Shown here in pieces: positions 8,435-16,252 of a stretch of 64,000 nt of DNA. The translations under genes were made by a program, and so were the position numbers. Source of the DNA: RI-106 sp964496875 (lineage in GTDB: Bacteria > Cyanobacteriota > Vampirovibrionia > Obscuribacterales > Obscuribacteraceae); assembly GCA_964496875.1 (NCBI GenBank), contig CAZCBH010000018.1, forward strand, positions 3,640-67,639. The letters are read 5' to 3'. Numbering within the stretch: the first letter of the stretch is position 1; each line of letters starts with the position of its first letter. Under the pieces are notes generated by a model that was not told the origin of the DNA, ran no database searches, and was given only the letters and a program-made list of their open reading frames with translations.

Positions 8435-10002
8435 AGAGCGGACCCCGGAGCATACTTGCCGTGAGAGTAGATCTTCTTGGCCTCTTTTCTCTTTTTGTTC
8501 AATTTGTCTGCCGCTCTTGTTGCCGCGTCCACTGCCGCTTCGGCGCAGGACATGCACTGGGAGCTGGAGTGGGCGAAAGTGAAATTGTCTCCCTCTAAAG
8601 ATCGCAGCAAGGAAAGCCTTTTATAGAACTCCAGCGTGGGCACAGGCAGGGCATGGCCCCAGCGGGAGAGCACCACTTCTTCCAGGGCACCGTCTAAATC
8701 CGGCACCACTTTCGATACCTGTTCCACTACCGATCTCGCCATAGCTTTGCGATCGCCCTTGTATAGCAGTGTTCTTCCTATGCTGCCAGGTTGATAGGGC
8801 TGATAGACAGTAAGCACCGAGGCGCCGTCCTTTGTGGAATTGCCGGAGCGCAAATAAGGCGTATCCGCCAGGGTGATATCGGAGAAATCGAAGGGCTGGG
8901 TAAACCAACTATCGTAAGCTTCTTCGAAGACTCTTCTGTTCAGTAGCAGATTCGCCACCAGATAAGACCCGTAACGAAAACGGAAGAGCGTCGATTTGGT
9001 GCGATCGTCGAGATTGCTCATTACTCTAGCTGATATCATGTGGGGTAAAGCGACCACCACGTGATTGGCGTCTACCCGTCGCATTCTGCTTTTATTGTCT
9101 TGATAAACGACGCTTGCACCATTCTCTTTCAATTCTACCGACCAGATGAAACAGCCGCGGCTGAGAGAATCCTGGGCTCTTGTCTCCAGATTGTCGGTGA
9201 GCGCTTTTGTAATCGCCTGGTTCCCTCCGGGCAGGACATAAGAAGGACTGAAAAGATCGTCAGCCAGATATAGACCGGCCAGTGCCGATATTCGGTCGGT
9301 GCTTCCACAGAAAGACGATTTCATATAGCTATCCAGAAGTCTTACGAATTCCGGATCGTATCCTGTGAGCAGGTTCTTCATTTTCACCGAGTCCAATCTT
9401 TGCAGTTCGGTGCTCTCTTTGTAAGAATCCAAGACCGTGCACTTCAGATCTCGGTTGAACTTATCCACCGATTCTTTCAAGCGGGAGAGCTCTTTGAACA
9501 TGATGTGGTCTTTGTTCTTGCTCTTCTTTATAAAGCTTTCTTGATAGTACCAGGCGTTCTTGTCGCCATCCAGCCTGGTTGGGGCGAGACCGAGATCCGA
9601 CACCAGGGCGGCGAGATTGCCTTCTTGATCGTTGTAATAGGCTGCTCCATATGAGTAGCCTATGCCTTTATAGGAACCGCCCCGTGATTGACCGCCGAAT
9701 TCTTCGTATTGTTCTAATAAGAGAAAATCCCGATCTTTCAGAAAGTGTGCCGTAGTAAGACCGGCAAGACCGCCGCCCAGAATGACGACATCGACGGTTT
9801 TATCGGCAAACTGAGGTGCTTTCGGCAGTTTCAGATCACGCAGCCGGTGTCCCATCTTAAAATCATCTCCGGTCCAGTCCGCCAGTTTGTAGCGGGATCT
9901 GGCCCGGGCGGGCTCGGTGAGAAGATGATATCCGGCGGTGACGCCCAGGGCCAGTTGGGAGATGCGCGATAAAAATTCTCTTCTGGACGATCTCTTGTGC
10001 AA
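8431..10002 (-). CDS. Tat-exported FAD-dependent amine oxidase-like protein
   Basis: The chosen TTG start at 10002 has AAGGAAAAG about 7 bases upstream and puts a textbook Tat signal at residues 3-35 (SSRREFL then a hydrophobic run and PARARS). The longer frame to 10212 adds residues with no support. The Rossmann dinucleotide-binding motif VVILGGGLAGLTTAHFL is followed by LLLEQYEEFGGQS, typical of the flavin monoamine oxidase/phytoene desaturase superfamily; the C-terminal FAHSSSQCMSCAEAAVDAATRAAD matches the second FAD-contact motif. Export in folded form fits bound FAD. First gene of an operon with the thioredoxin-like and PDZ-CAP genes. The substrate (amine, carotenoid-like or other) is unknown. 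Confidence 0.8.
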   Translation of the reverse strand: MHKRSSRREFLSRISQLALGVTAGYHLLTEPARARSRYKLADWTGDDFKMGHRLRDLKLPKAPQFADKTVDVVILGGGLAGLTTAHFLKDRDFLLLEQYEEFGGQSRGGSYKGIGYSYGAAYYNDQEGNLAALVSDLGLAPTRLDGDKNAWYYQESFIKKSKNKDHIMFKELSRLKESVDKFNRDLKCTVLDSYKESTELQRLDSVKMKNLLTGYDPEFVRLLDSYMKSSFCGSTDRISALAGLYLADDLFSPSYVLPGGNQAITKALTDNLETRAQDSLSRGCFIWSVELKENGASVVYQDNKSRMRRVDANHVVVALPHMISARVMSNLDDRTKSTLFRFRYGSYLVANLLLNRRVFEEAYDSWFTQPFDFSDITLADTPYLRSGNSTKDGASVLTVYQPYQPGSIGRTLLYKGDRKAMARSVVEQVSKVVPDLDGALEEVVLSRWGHALPVPTLEFYKRLSLLRSLEGDNFTFAHSSSQCMSCAEAAVDAATRAADKLNKKRKEAKKIYSHGKYAPGSAL

Positions 10003-10229
10003 AGACTTTTCCTTATTAAATGCTCTCTTCTGCGCTTGACAGCCTGGGTCCAGCCGACAAACTGATTGTTCTGTCAGGGTTATATTATATCGATTAAATT
10101 TTGGCTGCCCATTTTTGAAATCAATCGGTAGATTTCGAGGATTCTCGCCATTGAGAAGTAAAATCGAAACTTCATACCAGGGTCCTGCCATTGGCAGGCG
10201 GACAGATCTCACAGAATGGGTGAATTAGG

Positions 10230-11789
10230 ATGGTAGTCAAATTGATGGAAAGCAAGTTATCCGAAAAAAGCCAGAAGCTAGAAGCGAAACTGGAACATAT
10301 CAGAGAAGGTGGTGCTCCCAAGTACCATGAAAAGCTGAAAGAAGACAATAAGCTCTTCGTTCGCGATAGATTGAAGCTCCTTCTCGACCCCGGTTTCGAG
10401 ATCGAAGATGCGACCATGGCCAATTGCGAAGCCAATGGACTGCCCGCCGACGGCGTGGTCACAGGCATAGGTAAAATTGACGGCAGGACCGTCTGTTTCA
10501 TGGCCAATGACTCTACCGTGAAAGCCGGCTCCTGGGGTTGGAGAACAGTCGAGAAGATTATCCGTATTCAGGAAACCGCCGAGAGCCTGAGAGTTCCCCT
10601 GATTTACCTGGTCGACTCCGCCGGTGCCAGAATCACCGATCAAATCGAGATGTTTCCGGGTCGTCGTGGAGCCGGCAAAGTCTTCTATAACCAGGTCAAA
10701 CTGAGCGGCTTCGTTCCTCAAATTTGTCTTCTCTTCGGACCTTCCGCTGCCGGTGGCGCTTATATCCCGGCTTTCTGTGATATCGTCATCATGAACGAGA
10801 AGAACGCCTCGATGTATCTGGGCTCGCCCCGGATGGCCGAGATGGTGATTGGTGAGAAAGCCACTCTGGAAGAGATGGGTGGAGCCAGAATGCACTGCAC
10901 CACCAGTGGTTGCGGCGATATTCTTGTCGGCTCGGAAGAGGAAGCCATTCAAAAGTGCAGAGAGTATCTGAGCTATATGCCTCAGAACTGCAGCGAAAAA
11001 GTGCCTGCCAGAGAGGCAATAGAACCCAAGCAGTTCGAGAAGAGTCTCGATGAAATAATCCCTCAGCAAGAAAACCTGCCCTTCGATATGTATCAGGTGG
11101 TGGAGCGGCTAATCGATGCCGATAGTTTTTTCGAGATTAAGAAACTCTTCGCCCCTGAGATAATCACCGGCTTCGTCCGCCTCGAAGGTAGAACGATAGG
11201 GCTTATAGCCAATCAATCGAGGGTCAAAGGCGGTGTGCTTTTCGTCGACTCTGCCGACAAAACCGCCAAATTCATCTGGCTTTGCAACGCTTTCAATATT
11301 CCGCTCCTTTTCCTCGCCGATGTGCCCGGTTTCATGATCGGCTCGGCGGTAGAGAGAGCCGGCATAATAAGAGCCGGAGCCAAGATGATCTCCGCGGTCT
11401 CTTCAGCCGATGTGCCCAAGATTTCGGTTATAGTGAGAAAGGCTTACGGAGCCGGTCTCTATGCTATGTGCGGTCCGGCTTTTGGCCCGGATATCTGTCT
11501 GGCTCTGCCCACCGCCCAGATTGCGGTCATGGGACCGGAAGCCGCCATCAACGCAGTCTATGCCAATAAGATTGCCGAGAAGCCTCCGGAAGAGAGACAG
11601 GCTTATGTAGAACAGCTGCGGGATGAGTACCGTAAAGACGTTGATATCTACAAACTCAACTCCGAGATGATTGTCGACGGCATGATCACGCCGAATAAAT
11701 TGAGAGAGGAGCTGATCAATCGTTTCGAGGTCTATTCGACCAAGAAGATCGCTATGCCCAAGAAAAAGCAGGGCGTTCTGCCTGTCTAG
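10230..11789 (+). CDS. Acyl-CoA carboxylase carboxyltransferase (beta) subunit, PccB/MccB family
   Basis: A 519-residue biotin-dependent carboxyltransferase. N-terminal half: KLFVRDRLKLLLDPG, GVVTGIGKIDGRTVCFMANDSTVKAGSWG, LIYLVDSAGARITDQ and the oxyanion-type GPSAAGGAYIPAFCD. C-terminal half: GFVRLEGRTIGLIANQS, LLFLADVPGFMIGSAVERAGIIRAGAKM and the acyl-CoA-binding AYGAGLYAMCGPAFGPD. It transfers carboxyl from biotin to propionyl-, methylcrotonyl- or another acyl-CoA. No biotin carboxylase/BCCP subunit lies in the window, so the partner must be encoded elsewhere. GTAGTC between the first ATG and ATG 10245 leaves the exact start open. A 6-bp hairpin CCTGCC-ATT-GGCAGG (10184-10198) lies in the leader. 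Confidence 0.93.
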   Translation: MVVKLMESKLSEKSQKLEAKLEHIREGGAPKYHEKLKEDNKLFVRDRLKLLLDPGFEIEDATMANCEANGLPADGVVTGIGKIDGRTVCFMANDSTVKAGSWGWRTVEKIIRIQETAESLRVPLIYLVDSAGARITDQIEMFPGRRGAGKVFYNQVKLSGFVPQICLLFGPSAAGGAYIPAFCDIVIMNEKNASMYLGSPRMAEMVIGEKATLEEMGGARMHCTTSGCGDILVGSEEEAIQKCREYLSYMPQNCSEKVPAREAIEPKQFEKSLDEIIPQQENLPFDMYQVVERLIDADSFFEIKKLFAPEIITGFVRLEGRTIGLIANQSRVKGGVLFVDSADKTAKFIWLCNAFNIPLLFLADVPGFMIGSAVERAGIIRAGAKMISAVSSADVPKISVIVRKAYGAGLYAMCGPAFGPDICLALPTAQIAVMGPEAAINAVYANKIAEKPPEERQAYVEQLRDEYRKDVDIYKLNSEMIVDGMITPNKLREELINRFEVYSTKKIAMPKKKQGVLPV

Positions 11790-11811
11790 GATAGAAGTCT
11801 CCGAATAAGCA

Positions 11812-11847
11812 AAGAACCGGGAACCTATACTAGGGAGCCCGGTTCTT
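11812..11847. terminator. Bidirectional intrinsic terminator
   Basis: A 10-bp stem AAGAACCGGG / CCCGGTTCTT encloses a second inverted repeat CCTA-TAC-TAGG. T residues follow on the + side and A residues precede on the other, so it can end both the carboxyltransferase transcript and the opposing transcript that ends with the 27-residue peptide gene. Confidence 0.75.
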
Positions 11848-11876
11848 TTGAATCTGCAATAAAGACGAAAAAATGG

Positions 11877-11960
11877 CTACCAGCCGCCGAAGCCGATCAG
11901 CATGAGAAGGACGAATATAAATAGATAGAGCCAGGTGTTGGTCAGTTTATAGGTGGTCAT
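11877..11960 (-). CDS. 27-residue putative membrane peptide
   Basis: A short frame starts with ATG at 11960 preceded by GGAAGAGAG at good spacing, and ends in TAG at 11879. After MTTYKLTNTW it is one hydrophobic helix (LYLFIFVLLMLIG) ending FGGW. It sits 40 bp after the stop of the MsbA-like exporter and just before the shared terminator, so it is likely on the same transcript. Small single-span peptides of this kind often bind and tune larger membrane proteins; that role here is inference. The strong ribosome site is the main evidence that it is translated. Confidence 0.5.
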   Translation of the reverse strand: MTTYKLTNTWLYLFIFVLLMLIGFGGW

Positions 11961-12000
11961 AAACTCTCTTCCTTGTCCTTTCTTTTCTGATCTTTCGGAA

Positions 12001-13764
12001 TCAACTGCTCAAAGTGCGTTCGAATTGAGCCCTGAGAAGGCGTGAATAAGCGTTGTCCTGACTCAACAATTGATCATGACTGCCGTATTCCACGATACGC
12101 CCTTTCTCGAGGACAATGATTCTATCAGCATGTCGGATCGTAGACAAGCGATGGGCTATTACAATTACTGTTCTTCCTTTCATCAAATTGTTCAAAGCCT
12201 TTTGCACCATGGCTTCAGATTCATTGTCAAGGGAGCTGGTCGCTTCATCCAATATTAAAATTGGTGCATCTTTGAGGATGGCTCGGGCGATGGCAAGCCG
12301 TTGTTGTTGCCCTCCGGAGAGGCGCATTCCACGCTCGCCTATATACGTTTGATATCCTTTCGGTAGTTGCTCGACGAAATCGTGACAGTATGCCGCTTTC
12401 GCTGCCTCCACCACCTGTTCGAAGCTGGCATCTACATTGCCCAGTCGAATGTTCTCTTCAACGGTGGTGCTGAAGAGGAAATTGTCCTGGGTGACAAGGG
12501 CTATTTGTGAGCGCAGGGACTGGATGTCGTAGTCCGGGATCGGTTTGTCATCTATAAGTATGGCACCGGTAGTGGGGTCGTAGAATCTGGGTACCAGATT
12601 GGCGATAGTAGATTTGCCCGACCCGGATAACCCTACCAGGGCAAACATCTTGCCCGCCGGTACTTCTAGATTGATATCGTCGAGGACCAGGCTTTCATGA
12701 CCGGGATAAATGAAACTGACATGGGAGAATCTGATATCGTGCGACTTCCGAGGCAATTGCACCGCGCCTGGAGAATTGGTCATCGCAGGCGCGAGATCGA
12801 GAACCTCGAAGATGCGGGTGGCTGCCGCCAGAGCGGGCTGGATAACGCCGGTTATTCTACCGAGGGTCTTGAGCGGTGAATAGAGGAGCATCAGGGCGAT
12901 GGTAAAAGACGTCAGGGCTCCAATGGTCATTTTGTTGTGCAGAACCTGATCGCCTGCTACCCAGATAACGGCGGCGATGCCAATGGCGCCGATAATTCCC
13001 AGAATAGGCGACATCAAAGCCTCATTGCGCACCGCTTTCATGGTGGCATTGAAGAAGTCCATATTGGTTTTTTTGAACTTATTTGTTTGATAGCTTTCCA
13101 GATTGAAAGACTGGATGATTTTCACGCCCTGCAGCGATTCACCGAGAACGCCGACTAAGTCTCCGATGGCTTCTTGACCCTGTTTGGATGATTTGCGAAT
13201 TTTCTTGCCGAGCACTATTGTCGGTACTATGATAAAGGAGAATATGAAAAGGGCGATGATACTCAGCCAGAAACTCTGATACAGAAGTACTGCCGCCAGC
13301 GTCAGCAGGGTGACATATTTGCTTATCATGGTCTGGAATGTCTGGGAGATGGCATTCTCTATTACGGCAATATCATTGACCGCTCTTCCGATGAGCACTC
13401 CCGATTCATTCTCGCTATGAAATTGCAGAGGCTGTCTTTCTATATGCTCGAATAGTTCGTCTCGCAGGTCTCGTATGGCGGAGGCGCCTACAAAGCGAAT
13501 TAGATAAGATTCCAGAAAACGGAAAAGACCCTGTAGTGCCGCTAGAAGAAGAATCGCCACCGGTACCCACATGAGCAACTCTTGATGGCCTTCGACAATG
13601 ATTTTTTGCAGGCCCTGACCGGCCAGATAAGCCATCAGCGCTTCCATTGACCCGGATGGAATAGCGGCCATCAGTCCGAAGATAAAAGCGACTTTGTATG
13701 GCTTGATATAGCTCAGTAGTCTGAGATAAAGCTGGATGCCTTTCTGGGATAGGACTTTGTTCAA
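12001..13764 (-). CDS. ABC exporter, MsbA-like lipid flippase
   Basis: The 587-residue half-transporter has a six-helix type IV exporter domain (residues about 1-330) and a nucleotide-binding domain with Walker A GLSGSGKST (about 375-383), Q-loop VTQDNFLFS, signature LSGGQQQRLAIARAIL, Walker B ILILDEATSSLD and H-loop AHRLST. It follows lpxB, whose product makes the disaccharide core of lipid A, so lipid A or LPS flipping across the inner membrane is the likely job. Other multidrug or lipid substrates remain possible. About 42 bp separate it from lpxB. Confidence 0.85.
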   Translation of the reverse strand: MNKVLSQKGIQLYLRLLSYIKPYKVAFIFGLMAAIPSGSMEALMAYLAGQGLQKIIVEGHQELLMWVPVAILLLAALQGLFRFLESYLIRFVGASAIRDLRDELFEHIERQPLQFHSENESGVLIGRAVNDIAVIENAISQTFQTMISKYVTLLTLAAVLLYQSFWLSIIALFIFSFIIVPTIVLGKKIRKSSKQGQEAIGDLVGVLGESLQGVKIIQSFNLESYQTNKFKKTNMDFFNATMKAVRNEALMSPILGIIGAIGIAAVIWVAGDQVLHNKMTIGALTSFTIALMLLYSPLKTLGRITGVIQPALAAATRIFEVLDLAPAMTNSPGAVQLPRKSHDIRFSHVSFIYPGHESLVLDDINLEVPAGKMFALVGLSGSGKSTIANLVPRFYDPTTGAILIDDKPIPDYDIQSLRSQIALVTQDNFLFSTTVEENIRLGNVDASFEQVVEAAKAAYCHDFVEQLPKGYQTYIGERGMRLSGGQQQRLAIARAILKDAPILILDEATSSLDNESEAMVQKALNNLMKGRTVIVIAHRLSTIRHADRIIVLEKGRIVEYGSHDQLLSQDNAYSRLLRAQFERTLSS

Positions 13765-13806
13765 GATTTCTTCCTGTATCCTGCTCAGCCTTCCGGGAGC
13801 TACTGA

Positions 13807-15024
13807 TTATGCACTATTGTCCCGGGGTAGCTGCAAAACTTTGCGGATTTCCTCTGCACAATTTGTAATGTAATTGCCTTTACCAAGCCGATTTCTGATG
13901 GAAGACAACTCTTGTGAGATCTCTTTTCTCAGACCCGGAACATCGAGGAGATCGAGGCTATATCTTACGAATTGTTTGGCGGAACAATCCAGTTGCAATA
14001 GTTCAGGAACCAGTTTTTTTCCTGCTAATAAATTAGGCAAGCCTATGTCTTTTATGGTTTTAACCACCATTACCGCCAGATAGCTGAACCAATCGCCTCG
14101 GTAGAAGATGAGCATAGGTTTAGCAAACATTGCCACTTCCAGGGTGGTGGTGCCGGACTTGGCCCATACTAAGTCGGCGTGGTGCATGGCGGCATAGTTG
14201 TCTGTCGGACTGATCAAAAATATCTCTTTACCCAGGCGCTCTTTCATATCCGACTTCCTGAGGCTCTTTTCGAAGATCTCTTTTAGATTCTCCGAAGCCA
14301 TCGAGATTAAGAATCTCACATTGGGTCGTTTTTCGAGAATCTCTTCCATAGCCTGCAGCAGTACCGGGCTGTGGTCGTTGAGCTCTTGTTTGCGGCTGCC
14401 GGGGAAGACCGCTATCAATGTCTCTTTGTTCTCGCTTTTGCCGAGACCGACATTGAAAAGAAATTCCTGGCGGCTGCCTAACTGGCTCTCTTTCGGGATC
14501 TGTTCGTTCAGGGGATGACCGACGAATCTTGCCGGCACTCCCTTTTCGCGGTAGATAGCCTCTTCGAAGGGAAAGATTACAAGCATTTTAGAGGTGTTTT
14601 GCTTCAGACCGTTGATGCGCCAGGGGCGTGACGCCCAGATCTGGGGAGAGATGAAATAGAGAATGGGAATCTCGGGATAAAGTTGGCGGACCCTTTTGGC
14701 TATCTTCATGTTGAAGCCGCCAAAATCCACCAAAAGAACCAGATCGGGCTTGCGGCTTTCGATCTGGTCTATAAGTTCGTTACCTATGCGAATCAGGGTC
14801 GGGATGTATTTGATTGTGGCGGTGATGCCTGACGCTCCGAAATCTTTGAGATGATGCAGCAACTCCACACCGGCTTCTTTCATGGCGTCGCCGCCGACTC
14901 CCCAGAAATCGACTGTCGCTTCTGAATCTTTGAAGTGGCGGATTATATATGAGGCATGACGGTCGGCGGATACATCGCCCACTATGACCATAACGGACTT
15001 AGAAGCTGCCCTGGTTTCGGTCAT
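13807..15024 (-). CDS. lpxB: Lipid-A-disaccharide synthase
   Basis: The 405-residue GT-B glycosyltransferase matches LpxB along its length: VIVGDVSADRHASYIIRHFK in place of the usual GExSGD motif, FWGVGGDAMKEAGVELLH, LVLLVDFGGFNMKIAKRVRQ, ILYFISPQIWASRPWRIN, KMLVIFPFEEAIYREKGVPARFVGHPL and LIAVFPGSRKQELNDHSPVLLQAM. It joins UDP-diacylglucosamine and lipid X to form the lipid A disaccharide at the inner membrane. The GDVSAD variant of the N-terminal motif is slightly unusual. It starts 4 bp after the methyltransferase gene, so the two are translationally close. Confidence 0.92.
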   Translation of the reverse strand: MTETRAASKSVMVIVGDVSADRHASYIIRHFKDSEATVDFWGVGGDAMKEAGVELLHHLKDFGASGITATIKYIPTLIRIGNELIDQIESRKPDLVLLVDFGGFNMKIAKRVRQLYPEIPILYFISPQIWASRPWRINGLKQNTSKMLVIFPFEEAIYREKGVPARFVGHPLNEQIPKESQLGSRQEFLFNVGLGKSENKETLIAVFPGSRKQELNDHSPVLLQAMEEILEKRPNVRFLISMASENLKEIFEKSLRKSDMKERLGKEIFLISPTDNYAAMHHADLVWAKSGTTTLEVAMFAKPMLIFYRGDWFSYLAVMVVKTIKDIGLPNLLAGKKLVPELLQLDCSAKQFVRYSLDLLDVPGLRKEISQELSSIRNRLGKGNYITNCAEEIRKVLQLPRDNSA

Positions 15025-15028
15025 GTCC

Positions 15029-15775
15029 TCAAACCCTGCCGCAATGGAGCGCTACGCTTCCCCCGGCAAGCGGCAGGTGCCGAACTTCGGTGAGACCGAC
15101 CAGTTCGAATCTTTCTGTGATCTGCTCCGGATCCGGATAGGTGTTCATGGACTGGGGCAGGTATGTATAGGCTTTTCTATCGCGCTGCAGAATCGAGCCG
15201 ATGGCCGGCACCACCGAGTTGAAGAAGAAACTGAAAAGCGGCGCGAAGATTATTCCGCGGGGGCGACCAAGATCAAGATTGATAACCAGTCCGCCCGGTT
15301 TTACGACCCGGCGCATCTCGGCAAGACCGAGGTTTATATTGGTCAGATTTCGCAAGCCGAAGCTGATTATTGCTCCATCGAAGCTGTCGTCTTCAAAAGG
15401 CAGATTCTGGGCGTCTCCTTCTATCCATGTCAAAGACGCGCCGGAAGAGGTGGTCGTCTCTCTGGCGCGAGCCACTTCGAGCATTTGATTAGAAAAATCG
15501 AGACCGGTGACTCTGTCGGATTGATCCAGGCGTGAAGCAATTCTCAGGGCAAGATCCCCTGTTCCGCAACAGACATCGAGAAACTGTCTGGGCTCCTGAC
15601 CGGATTTTTGATCAGAACCTGCCGAAAGCAGAATGTCTACAGCCTTTGCTTTCCACAGTCGGTGCATTCCGAAGCTGATGGCGTCGTTGGTGAGGTCATA
15701 GCCCCGGGCGATACGCTCGAATTGAGAGTGTACGTACTGGTACTTCTCTTCGTTGGTCGGCAGTGTAAAGGACAT
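15029..15775 (-). CDS. UbiE/MenG-type quinone C-methyltransferase
   Basis: ATG at 15775 is 12 bp after the secG stop; an upstream in-frame ATG would overlap secG. The 248-residue protein has family landmarks HSQFERIARGYDLTNDAISFGMHRLWK, the SAM motif LDVCCGTGDLALRIA, VTGLDFSNQMLEVARAR, GDAQNLPFEDDSFDGAIISFGLRN and MRRVVKPGGLVINLDLGRP. The last third (QRDRKAYTYLPQSMNTYPDPEQI) is also typical. It methylates demethylmenaquinone or a related quinone precursor. The window cannot tell which quinone is made. Confidence 0.9.
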   Translation of the reverse strand: MSFTLPTNEEKYQYVHSQFERIARGYDLTNDAISFGMHRLWKAKAVDILLSAGSDQKSGQEPRQFLDVCCGTGDLALRIASRLDQSDRVTGLDFSNQMLEVARARETTTSSGASLTWIEGDAQNLPFEDDSFDGAIISFGLRNLTNINLGLAEMRRVVKPGGLVINLDLGRPRGIIFAPLFSFFFNSVVPAIGSILQRDRKAYTYLPQSMNTYPDPEQITERFELVGLTEVRHLPLAGGSVALHCGRV

Positions 15776-15786
15776 GATTTTGATTG

Positions 15787-16020
15787 CTATTTGACGATTC
15801 CGAAGCCCAGGAGGATGCAACAGACAAGAAAGGCTATCGAAAGGCTCCATGTGAGCTTGTCCAGTCCAGCTTCAGCTCCTCTCTTGCCGGTGAACATGGT
15901 CGCTCCTCCGCCGATACCGCCAAGACCTTCGCCCTTGGGTGAATGGAGCAGGACCATGAGGATGATACCCATGGCAAGCAGGGTGGTGATGACAAGAAGG
16001 GTGATGTAAAGAGGGCTCAT
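15787..16020 (-). CDS. secG: Protein translocase subunit SecG
   Basis: A 77-residue protein with two membrane helices (ITLLVITTLLAMGIILMVLL and WSLSIAFLVCCILLGFGIV) linked by the conserved glycine-rich loop SPKGEGLGGIGGGATMFTGKRGAE, which is diagnostic of SecG. It assists SecYE during protein export. It heads the menG-lpxB-exporter gene cluster. A 12-bp perfect tandem repeat (TTCGTCTCTAAA at 16030-16041 and 16042-16053) lies in its leader, of unclear meaning. Confidence 0.93.
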   Translation of the reverse strand: MSPLYITLLVITTLLAMGIILMVLLHSPKGEGLGGIGGGATMFTGKRGAEAGLDKLTWSLSIAFLVCCILLGFGIVK

Positions 16021-16252
16021 GATTCGTTTTTCGTCTCTAAATTCGTCTCTAAACTGGGATTGGGCGTCGATACGTCTTATATGTTTCAGAAAGGCGATTA
16101 TAGCTGATCGAACCGGCTTTAGGCTTCTCCACGAGCTTCGGCGTTAAAATCCTTATCAGTAAGGAGATCGATTGCTTAGTTTCCAACAAAAGTGAGCAAG
16201 ATATTGGTGGAGACTCTCTTTTGTGTAAAGTTCAGAAAGTTTCGCAAATCCA

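Noticed and set aside
10034..10039. TTGACA as a -35 for the carboxyltransferase gene
   Set aside because: No -10-like sequence at 16-18 bp.
16030..16053. 12-bp perfect tandem repeat in the secG leader
   Set aside because: Two short copies only; probably chance or slippage and no regulatory logic is visible.
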